64,000 bases of DNA from Symbiodinium natans (lineage: Eukaryota; Sar; Dinophyceae; Suessiales; Symbiodiniaceae). Shown here one piece after another: positions 21,661-29,919 of this stretch. Below the pieces are notes generated by a model, which was not told where the DNA came from, made no database searches, and saw nothing but the letters and a program-made list of their open reading frames with translations. Both the position numbers and the translations under genes were made by a program. Every line of letters starts with the position of its first letter. The stretch's first letter is position 1. The stretch spans positions 257,104 through 321,103 of the forward strand of contig CAJNDS010002295.1 of the NCBI GenBank assembly GCA_905221605.1, in the 5' to 3' direction.

Positions 21661-21819
21661 GTTCCTCTTAAACCCAATAAGGGAAAGATAGAAAATGTCC
21701 CTATATAACTCTCCCATAATAACCCCCAAAACCCTATTCTACATTACCCTAATCACCCCCAAAACCCCACTCAACATTAACCCACAAAGGGGAAAAGAGA
21801 AAATGTCCCAAGGGACTAC
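21661..21819 (-). mobile_element. Introner-like element, family D
   Basis: Plus-strand CCTCTTAAACCCAATAAGGG at 21664-21683 recurs exactly at 30052-30071 in a TMBIM intron, followed in both by GAAA, an A-rich stretch and TCCC. A second degenerate unit at 21786-21819 ends in the GT donor after the exon 21820-21926. Confidence 0.6.
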
Positions 21820-21926
21820 CCAGGCTCCGATGCCTTTGAGAGGGTCGAGCTGCTCAGGCCCTTCAGCTTCGCGCCTGCGGACCATTTGTCCAGCGGCAAG
21901 CTACTCCGTCCATCGCCGAGAAGATC
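21820..21926 (-). CDS. Probable upstream exon of the Nup96-like gene
   Basis: Acceptor GAG before GATCTT at 21926 and donor GT at 21819-21818. The minus strand reads DLLGDGRSSLPLDKWSAGAK then LKGLSSSTLSKASEPG. Low-complexity Ser/Leu composition fits a linker ahead of the Nup96 fold. Membership in the gene is inferred from strand and spacing. Confidence 0.45.
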
Positions 21927-22244
21927 CTCGCGTCGGTTCTGGTTTGGGGTTTAGGGTTTATGGTTTGGGGTTTAGGGTTTAGGGCTTAGGGCTTAAGGTT
22001 TTGGGTTTCGGTCCTCGTCCCATCCTGAAACCAGACCATAGGACATTGTCAACGAATGTGAGGGAACATGTCTTGTTTGCCCTCCAGCAAGGGTTCGGGA
22101 AGCCTTTACATGCTCCCGCGGCTCATAATGAAGACATTTTAAACTCGCCCATGTCACAAGCCACTACCTGATAACACGTCTATGCGATGCTTGCGATTGC
22201 TAATCTGAGTCGACCAGTGTGCCGAACTTCGCCAAGTCTCGAGT

Positions 22245-22265
22245 CTTGAGCCAAAATGGCCACGA
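22245..22265 (-). other. Dinoflagellate spliced-leader (DinoSL) relic
   Basis: The minus strand matches the 21-nt core DinoSL at 19 positions, including the uninterrupted 16-mer GCCATTTTGGCTCAAG. The differences are T for C at position 1 and G for A at position 5. In an SL RNA gene the next bases would be a GT donor; here they are ACTCG, so this is a genomic relic of a trans-spliced mRNA that was reverse transcribed and inserted. Sequence downstream on the minus strand (22244 to about 22030) holds no clear protein, so the retrocopy is decayed or non-coding. Confidence 0.8.
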
Positions 22266-22470
22266 AAAGCTGAGTTTGGCACTTCTTGTAAGTTACAACT
22301 TCACCCCTTCCTCACCCGGAAGCTGACGGTTTCCACTGAGCCCCTCGTAAACCTGGGACCAGCCACGAACCCTGCGACTACCTCAGAAAGGATATTGCAC
22401 GGAGGCGCCGAATGATTTTCAAAAAAACTGTGAAGAAGGCCGGGCCTCTGAAAAAGAACCCGGGTTCTTC

Positions 22471-22551
22471 GTAGGGAGTGAGGGAATTAGGGCCCACCTA
22501 TCTATGCCCTTGAAGGGTTTACATAGGATACCTCATTCCCTCCTTCTCTAC
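22471..22551. mobile_element. Introner/MITE family B, second copy
   Basis: Left end GTAGGGAGTGAGGGAATTAG and right end ATACCTCATTCCCTCC are inverted copies, with core CCCTTGAAGGG. Same layout as 21301-21383. Confidence 0.55.
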
Positions 22552-22721
22552 TAAGAACCCGCCAGAAAAAAAGATGCAAAGAAGCAAGCCTAAAAGAACA
22601 TCCTGATCCGATGCTGAGAGGTTTCAACACCTTGGCACTTCCATCTCCGTCCCGGCCGTTTTTCATGTCCGGTCACCGTGATTCATCTGGGAGTTTACGA
22701 AAATAAGGGACCCCAAATCTT

Positions 22722-22830
22722 GGCTGCTCTTAGCAGGGTAGCTATAAATTGAGTTTTTAGCTGCCTTCTTAGGAAACCCAATAAACCCAAAAAGGCTAAA
22801 GATGTAAAGTTACAGTAAAGCACCACAAAG
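22722..22830 (-). mobile_element. 109-bp dispersed element, copy 3
   Basis: Same end points as the copies at 927 and 3664. Internal differences are few (AATTGAGTTTTT for AATTTAAGTTTT). The flanking repeat is imperfect (AAATCTT on the left, AAATATA on the right), suggesting an older insertion. Confidence 0.6.
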
Positions 22831-23159
22831 AAATATACACCCCAAATAGTAGGCTTTCCTTAGTGACACAAATAAGGTGCCCCTAACTTTCGGAAACCTT
22901 CATCTGCATCTTGCCTTATGCCCTGGAGAGCGCCTCGGGGAGTCCTCGCTACCCCCCAGAGAGCGCTCCTCACGGGCACGCGAAAGCTAGCCTTGCTGTA
23001 TCTGCAGAGCTCCGTCGGCGTCCACGGCATAGTTTGGGCGTCTACGTGCACATGATGACTGGAACCGGGTACGACCTGATATTGCAAGTACCGACGACTG
23101 CAAAGTCACTGCTTTGAAGTGACTAGCCAGGGCAGACGAACACTACATGGCCGTCAGCC

Positions 23160-23612
23160 GTGACGTCCCACCACACAATACCACTCTGCATGGACACATG
23201 CAAATGGAAGATCGGCCTGATGGATGGAAACATGCATTTGGCGAGTGTGGCGTACCGCTGTGCAAAGGCAAGCGCTCCGATGTCTCAAGAGGCTGCTGCA
23301 TCAGGGTATTGGAAGCTTCAACCACAATCCCGAACCCTAGCCTGCCAGCTACCAGCACACTACTCTCAACCCACAAAAAACATTCTCAAAAAGCAAGAAC
23401 GCGCACGACATCAGAATGCCGCCGACACAACCGCCACAAAACCTAGCTCGCCAATCACGCAATCGCTTCTTAAGGCCTTGCGTACTCTCTATCACCTGAC
23501 GTGTGCGATCTATGAAGTCGTTTCCATCTCCCAGCTTACACAGTTGCCGCCTCTGCGACCCGACATCAACAGACATAAGTTTGGGGTTGACTGCAGTCTA
23601 CGGGATAAGTAG
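23160..23612 (+). CDS. Unidentified open frame, possible single-exon gene
   Basis: 150 codons from ATG to TAG with balanced composition, including MDGNMHLASVAYRCAKA. The opposite strand at 23349-23576 is also open (SVDVGSQRRQLCKLGDG; LKKRLRDW then a hydrophobic stretch). Both cannot be right and neither resembles a known family. Confidence 0.2.
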   Translation: MTSHHTIPLCMDTCKWKIGLMDGNMHLASVAYRCAKASAPMSQEAAASGYWKLQPQSRTLACQLPAHYSQPTKNILKKQERARHQNAADTTATKPSSPITQSLLKALRTLYHLTCAIYEVVSISQLTQLPPLRPDINRHKFGVDCSLRDK

Positions 23613-23722
23613 GCAACGAGAGACAAACACGGGTCAGCACTAAGGTCAGCATACATGAGAGACATGTGCTCTCTTACAAAAGAATTGGTGTGCTGGCTTC
23701 GTCGGTTCTGGTTTCGGGGATG

Positions 23723-24186
23723 TCAGGGCCGCTCAAACTCCACCCGGGTCATCCCATGCCACGGCTCGTGACCGTCGGCCGAGGTCAGGGAGATCGTCAC
23801 GTCCGAACCATTGGGGTTGATCCTGAACTTGCAGCGGTCCACTGCAAGGCGCCCTGGCAGCTTGTTCGACACAGCGGTCCAGACATAGCCTTCCTGCAAC
23901 CATGGTTGGGGGCACTAGGAACAATGGTCATTTCTGTTCCTGATTTGGGCTTAAGTATTCATAAAAGATGCAAAATGATGTTCGATTGGGTTTAAGTATT
24001 GTTTAAGTATTCATAGAAGATGCAAAAATGATCTTCAAACAATGACCCAGCTTCGCAGTCAACAGCTCTGATGGTGATGCTGGCCGCGGCGAAGTCGACC
24101 CAGACATCGCGGAAGGTCGTACCCAAGGGGCTGAAGTGCCGAGGCGTGATGCGCAGGCGAAGAAGACTGCGGCGGCACCCCGAAGC
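23723..24186 (-). CDS. CS-domain (p23/SGT1-like) protein, C-terminal exons
   Basis: Two exons: 24186..24064 (41 codons) and 23893..23723 (57 codons, TGA at 23723-23725), separated by a 170-bp GT-AG intron. The first holds a beta strand pair ending TTFRDVWVDFAAASITIRA. The second continues EGYVWTAVSNKLPGRLAVDR, then CKFRINPNGSDVTISLTSAD and a conserved W (HEPWHGM). This matches the CS fold, where a strand like V-D-F-x-x-x-S-I-T-V leads to G-Y-x-x-x-x-x-L-P-G and C-K-x-R-I-N then V-x-I-x-L-x-K. CS domains act as HSP90 co-chaperone modules. Upstream exons are probable in 24200-24440, where the minus strand stays open (RWSPVHLRLGENSLRSDV), but were not resolved. The intron holds a duplicated TTTAAGTATTCATA block. 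Confidence 0.62.
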
Positions 24187-24446
24187 CTAGGGGAGTGAAG
24201 GAAGGAGGAGAAGAGGGGGGAATTGGGCTGTGGAGAACTACCTTGTTTTGAACTAAGGCAAGAATGACATTGAACACGACATCAGATCTCAGGGAATTTT
24301 CACCAAGACGAAGATGAACTGGACTCCACCTAACGCAACCTGCACGGAAGACCCTCAACCCCGATTGCTTGTGGGGCCTGGGACCTCCAACTGCCAGGAA
24401 CACAGCATCCTTCCCAAGGAAGAACCATGTTGCACCCACCTCTTGA

Positions 24447-24500
24447 CACCCCTAAACCCTAAACCCTAAACCCTAAACCCTAAACCCTAAACCCTAAAGG
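24447..24500 (-). repeat. CCCTAAA array
   Basis: About seven clean units just upstream of the CS-domain gene's open region. Confidence 0.9.
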
Positions 24501-24835
24501 GGCTGTGGAAGGGTGGGGCCCCCACCCCCCCAGGAAAGAATCGAGGCGGCGCAACCATGAGCAGCCAGATCCAAAAAAGCGTCCGAACTCAGTAGCCTCC
24601 CCTCTCCAAGGCCCTCAAGCCCTTCAAGCTCCTCAAGCCCTGAGCCCTCAGCCCCAAGCCCTAAGCCAGAAGCGCTAAACCTTACACCCTAAACCCTAAG
24701 CCCTAAGCCCGAAGCCCTAAACCCTAAGCCCTAAACCCTAAACCCTAAACCCAAGAGCCCTAAACCCAAGCCTGGTCTTTCCGGCGCCCACTGCAGGCCT
24801 GGAACTCCGGCTTTTTTTGCCAGGGGCAGCTTTGG

Positions 24836-25112
24836 TTTAGGGTTTAGGGTTTAGGGTTTAGGGTTCAGGGTTTAGGGTTTAGGTTTTAGGGTTTAGGGTT
24901 TAGGGTTTAGGGTTTAGGGGTTTACGGTTTAGGGTTTAGGGTTGAGGGTTTAGGGTTTAGGGTTTAGGGTTTAGGGGTTTCGGGTTTAGGGTTTAGGGTT
25001 TAGAGTCTAGGGTTTAGGGGTTAGGGTTTAGGGTTTGGGGTTTCGGGTTTAGGGTTTAGGGTTTAGGGGTTTCGGGTTTAGTTCGGGTTTAGGGTTTAGG
25101 GTTTTAGGGTGT
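24836..25112 (+). repeat. Longest TTTAGGG array in 20-33 kb
   Basis: About thirty-eight units with TTTCGGG and TTTACGG variants spaced at intervals. Confidence 0.95.
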
Positions 25113-25727
25113 ACGGCTCGTAGAAAGCGCAGTTGGGAACTTGACGACATGTAAGCGGTCGTTCAAAGGCCGGGCACGAGACATGGAGTCTCTCAATCTC
25201 CAGAACCCGAACACCCAAGTCATAAACGTAGTCCCTCAACCCTAAACCCTAAACCCTAAACCCTAAACCCTAAACCCTGATGCAAGTTTCAGTTGCCGAC
25301 CGTCTCAACTCTAGAGCACCGGAAATAGGTTGAGGGCTGTAGGGCCAGAGCACTGCTCTGTGTCTATTTTTGTCCTGGCTTTCGGCTTGCGGGTTCCGGG
25401 TCTTCTGCGCTGCTCTCCGTTCTGTTGTCCTCGGTTCTCAGGCCATTATTGGTCAAGTTTCGCCTGGGGGGGGGTCTAATGTTTGGGGTTTTGGGGGATT
25501 TAGGGCTTCTAAGGGTTTGGGCTGAGGGCCTAAATGGATTCAGGGCTAGGGTTGCAGCTCTAGAGCCCACACCCCCCTCCCCCTCCCCCCCAAAGTCAAA
25601 GAAAAAACAAACAAAACCTTAAAACACCGAACCCCCAAAACCAACGAAAACAAAAAAAGCCAAACCCAAAACCCTTAACCCTAAACCCTAAACCCCAAAA
25701 TCCCAAAATCCCAAAACCGCCAAGCGC

Positions 25728-25803
25728 CCCGAGACCCCTGCCGGTGCGCTGGCAACCCGCTCAGGAGGCTCACTTGAGGAGCTGCTTCCCTTCGCGTGCT
25801 GGC
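25728..25803 (-). CDS. Candidate exon, paralogous to 14952-15034
   Basis: Acceptor TTCAAG at 25804-25809, then QHAKGSSSSSEPPERVASAP and AGVSG. Same phase, acceptor and residue spacing as the exon at 14952-15034, 10.8 kb away on the same strand. Confidence 0.5.
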
Positions 25804-27111
25804 CTTGAACTAAGTTTGGGGTTTTGGGTTTAGGAGTTAGGGCTTAGGGTGTAGGGTTCAGGGTTTAGGGTTTGGGGTTTAGGGTTTAGGGTTTAGGGAT
25901 ATATACTCACAGCTCCTTCATCGGGATTCTAGTACCCCCTGTTATGATCCCTACAAAGGCTTGTTAGCATAAGGGGGAACATCCCAAGTTAAAGCTTAGG
26001 AGGGTCTGTGGAATCTGGCTAAGGAGCGAGGGAGGAGGAACATGGATGAACATGGAAGGGAGCGTCGTGCATGGGCAAGGAGGGACATCACGCAAGATGA
26101 GGGGAGGAAGGGGGGGAGAAGGGAAACCGCAAGCCAAATGGGGTAGAACTTGATGCTAGACCCCTGTTTGGGTTCAGGTGTAGGTTTGGGCGGGGGGGGG
26201 GGGGAGTTGGGGTTTTGCCGGCACCCTCGTTGGTTTGGTTTGATATTCAAGGCTTCCGGGCCCTCGAACGACAGACAGTTCTGATGAGCTTCGTGCTTTG
26301 CATGCCCCACCCACACTCACCTATTCCAAGGCTGCCGGATGGGTGTTAAGGGTTTAGGGTCTAGAGTTCGGGTTTAGGGCTTGAGGGTCTCGGGATTTCG
26401 GGATTGGGGTTTAGGGTTTGGGGCGATCGCAACTGACGCGCTGAACACATCCGCGCATGCGAAGCCGTAAAGCAAGTAGACTGGAAGCTTAGGGGGCTTT
26501 AGGAGCAGTGGGGAGAAGCAGGGGACCTTGGGTTACAAACCCCCCTTGAACCCCCCTCTGTTAAGGACGTTATATCTTCAGCTCAAAAGGTCTGAAAGAG
26601 GACCCCACACACACACACACACAAAACCCTAAGCCACCCCCAACTCATCACACCTGAGCCACCTACTGAAACCCTAAAACATGATGTACCCTAAAACCCT
26701 ACGCCTACACCCTTTAAACAAAAACAACATGAATATGAAAAGACCGTTGAAACAAATAACGCTGAACCCTAAACCCTAAACCCTGAACCCTGAACCCTAA
26801 ACCCTAAATCCTGAACCCTGAACCCCGTAAACCCCAAACTCCGAAACTGGGGAATGGGCAGTCGCTACCCAGCCTGGGGTCTTGGAGGGCTGCTGACAGC
26901 TTAGGATTTCGGGGCTTTAGGGTTGAGGCTGTTGGGGCTTTAGGTTTTGGGTTTTTAGGGCTTTAGGGCTTTAGGGCTTTAGGGCTCAGAGTTTTGGGCT
27001 TTAGGGCTTTAGGGTTTTTAGGGTTTACGGTTTTAGGGTTTTGGGGGTTTAGGGTTTTTTTGGGTTTTGGGGCTTCAGTGTTTTAGTGTTTTTAGGGTTT
27101 CGGGCTTTTAG

Positions 27112-27128
27112 GGTTGAGGGTTAAGGGT

Positions 27129-27174
<46 letters not shown>

Positions 27175-27177
27175 GGT
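27112..27177 (+). repeat. (GGGTTGA)n heptamer array
   Basis: About nine identical TTGAGGG heptamers. A telomere-like 7-mer with one substitution, homogenised over the whole array, so it was amplified after mutation. Confidence 0.9.
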
Positions 27178-27475
27178 TTTAGGGTGTAGGATTTCTGGGT
27201 TGTGGGGTGGAGGGCTTTGGGAGCAAACTCAAGGGCCCTGCCCCGCTTTCGGGGTTGGGGGCTTCGGGTTTTCGAGAGCTTGGGGTCACAGAGCTGCTGT
27301 AGGGCTTTCGGGGCTTAGGGTAGGGTTTTTGGGGTTTAGGGTGTACTTAAGGGACCCATGCTTGAAATCCCCAAGAAAAGCCGCCATCCAAACAAATGTA
27401 TCTAAGGCGGGAAGCACGCACCCTCAGTATGGTCCCTTACCCTTGTGTAAAGGGGGTTTCAAGGGAGAACCCTAA

Positions 27476-27540
27476 ACCCTAAACCCTAAACCCTAAACCC
27501 TAAACCCTGAACCCTGAACCTGAACCCTGAACCCTGAACC
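27476..27540 (-). repeat. CCCTAAA/CCCTGAA array
   Basis: About nine units, clean then CCCTGAA. It abuts the family A MITE at 27557. Confidence 0.85.
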
Positions 27541-27556
27541 CACCAACGAGGCATGC

Positions 27557-27765
27557 TTCGAGGTTCATGGCACTTATTCACCAATTATAACTGTACTTAT
27601 AGCCATATTAGGGCACTTAGGGGGCTTATAAGTGGCTTAGAAGTACAGCTATAATTGGTTGAGAAGTACCCCTAAACCCTAAACCCTAAACCCCAAACCC
27701 TAAACCCTAAACCCTGAACCTTAAACCTTAATATCATTGGCTAAATAAGTTCCATGAACCTCCGA
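27557..27765. mobile_element. Palindromic MITE, family A, carrying a telomeric array
   Basis: Inverted ends CGAGGTTCATGGCACTTATT and AAGTTCCATGAACCTCCG. The long inner arms AATTATAACTGTACTTATA and AAGTACAGCTATAATTGG are inverted. A CCCTAAA array (about 27670-27732) is inserted near the right arm. Confidence 0.75.
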
Positions 27766-28510
27766 GTGGGCAAGGGCAGAGCCGCCGACTCCCGGAAATC
27801 CATGAGGCGCTTTCTGGGGGGCCTGAGGCCAGGGCTGTTTAGGGTCTGGGGTTTAGGGTTTAGGGTTTAGGGCTTAGGGTTTAGGGTTTAGGGTTTGAAA
27901 GTTTGGGGCTTGGGGATTTGGGATTCAGGGTTTTGGATTTTAAGGTTTGGGATTTAGGGTTTAGGGAGTTAGGACTTAGGGTTTAGGGATGTAGGACTTA
28001 GGATATAGGCACTGTTTGGGTATGCAGGATATATACCTTATTTTGTCCCTACATAAACCCTAAACCCTAAACCTTAAAACCTAAGGTCCCTAAAAGGGTC
28101 GCGGGAGCAATCTGGTTTGGGAGACATTGAGCCGACGACCCCTAGACCCATGAACCCGAAACCCCCTAAACCCTAAACCCTTCTTGGGGTTTAGGGTTTA
28201 GGGTAGGGCCTTAAACTCTCTCAACTCTGAAACCTAAGTCCCCAGTGCACCCCTTTTTTGGGGTTCCAAATAAGGGCCCGTAATTTGGGTCCCTTGTAGG
28301 ACCCAAGACTGTCCTTAAAGTTTGGGGTTTAGGGGTAGGGTTTAGGGTTTGGAGTTTAGGGTTTAGGGCTTAGGAAAGTTTAGGGTGTTTATACCCGCCA
28401 AGTAGCTTGGAGGCTAAAACGGCCGCCACTGGCACCCCGAATCGCCCCTACAGCCAAGGCTGCGGCGAAGTCATACATCGAGCACTTCAGTTCAAAGCTG
28501 ACACAAGTTG

Positions 28511-28641
28511 CTTGCAGGTTCCTGGTACTTACTGACCAATTATAACTGTACTTACAACTGTACTTATAACCATATTAGGGCACTTAAGGGGCTCATAAGT
28601 ACAGATATAATTGGTTAATAAGTACCATGAACCTCCAAGTG
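28511..28641. mobile_element. Palindromic MITE, family A, intact copy
   Basis: A near-perfect palindrome of about 130 bp: CAGGTTCCTGGTACTTA...ACCAATTATAACTGTAC on the left, GTACAGATATAATTGGTTAA...TAAGTACCATGAACCTCC on the right. It contains no telomeric array, so it represents the element's uninterrupted form. Confidence 0.8.
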
Positions 28642-28835
28642 CTGCACGTTCTCTTTGTGCAATGTGTCACCGCACCTCATTCTTGCAAAAGCTGCATCTC
28701 GACTCACGGCTGAAGAGCGACTGAAACAAACATGAGGTGAGGAAGGCAACCAAAAGCTGACATTGTCAAGTACGTAGACGAACTGGGACGGACGGCATCT
28801 AATGTTTACTTGGTCCAAACGTAACTCCCTTTTCT

Positions 28836-28990
28836 CCTTGCCCCTTGCCCCTTTCCCCTTTCCCCTTTCCCCTTTCCCCTTTCCCCTTTCCCCTTTCCCC
28901 TTTCCCCTTTCCCCTTTCCCCTTTCCCCTTTCCCCTTTCCCCTTTTCCCTTCCCTTTCCCCTTCCGCTTCCCCTTCCCCTTCCGCTTCCG
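28836..28990 (+). repeat. (CCCCTTT)n heptamer array
   Basis: About fourteen CCCCTTT heptamers followed by CCTTCCG-type variants. It is a 7-mer but not telomeric. The open frame rich in Gly-Lys-Gly-Glu-Arg on the minus strand is a product of this repeat. Confidence 0.95.
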
Positions 28991-29692
28991 GATGCGGAGG
29001 GCTCGTTTGCAACAGTTTCATGGTAGCCTCGGCCACAACCCAAAAACAACTACCAAATATCAGGCAAACACCGTCTCCCCCCGCAGTTCCAGCCAACCAT
29101 GGACGAAGGGCATTCATGAAAGCCCTTGTTATACACTGAGCTGTCCCGTAACCTGGGGGGAAATATGTGAAGGTTACGGTTAACCCTTGGGATTTTAAGG
29201 GGATTCTGTTACCCCAAAGAGGTTGAAGGATGTTGAAGGTTACCTACTCGACTTCTAGGGTAGATCATCCCAGGAGTCTCGTGGTAAACCCACGCGTCCT
29301 TGCACAAAAGACTCCAGGGCTTTCCTGTGCTTTTCTGCCAGTCGGAGTGAGCATGTGTCAGGCCAGAGAGCTCACTAAATCATGTCCAATGCAATTTGCT
29401 ATCGCAGACATTGCTCTTGTAGGTTTGCCGCGAACGCGTGCGCACTTGGGCATTTCCCCAAATAGGGGGACCCCTTTTATAACCCAAATAGAATAGAATC
29501 CCCTTGCAAGAGCCCACAAGGTGTACCCCTATTTTCGGAAACCCCCTCTTATGTTTGGCCGCCCGACTGCCTTTTGCCCACAGTGGCTCCAAGCATTGTG
29601 ACGTGCCACGCTCTCCCGTGTCACTCCGAATTGTCTCGTGTACCCTCTCGAACCCTTTACCCTAAGCCCTAAACCCTAAAACCTACACCCTG

Positions 29693-29764
29693 TGGCGCAA
29701 CGAGCGCAAAGAACCTCAGAGCCAGCTGTACAAGCTCGAATCGGCTCTCGAAAAGCTAGAGTGA
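29693..29764 (+). CDS. Candidate 3'-terminal exon
   Basis: The plus strand reads LWRNERKEPQSQLYKLESAL then EKLE and TGA at 29762-29764, a charged heptad-like tail. It would converge with the TMBIM gene, the opposite of the prevailing direction. No family recognised. Confidence 0.3.
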   Translation, partial: WRNERKEPQSQLYKLESALEKLE

Positions 29765-29919
29765 AACTTCCTCGTCCCTTCTTCAGCCTCGTCGCACGAA
29801 CAATATTTCCCGATTACTCACTCCCAAGTCGATGAGAAACTGGTCAAATCAAGATGCGGTTTGTGCATTGAGGGCCAAAGGCACCAGGAGGAAACGTCGT
29901 GCGAACATGTTGCGGGCTT

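Noticed and set aside
22245-22265. SL RNA gene
   Set aside because: The leader is followed by ACTCG, not a GT donor, and no SL RNA body or tandem copies were seen.
28615-29117. Gly-Lys-Gly-Glu-Arg and Pro-Phe-Pro-Leu repeat proteins
   Set aside because: Produced by the (CCCCTTT)n array.
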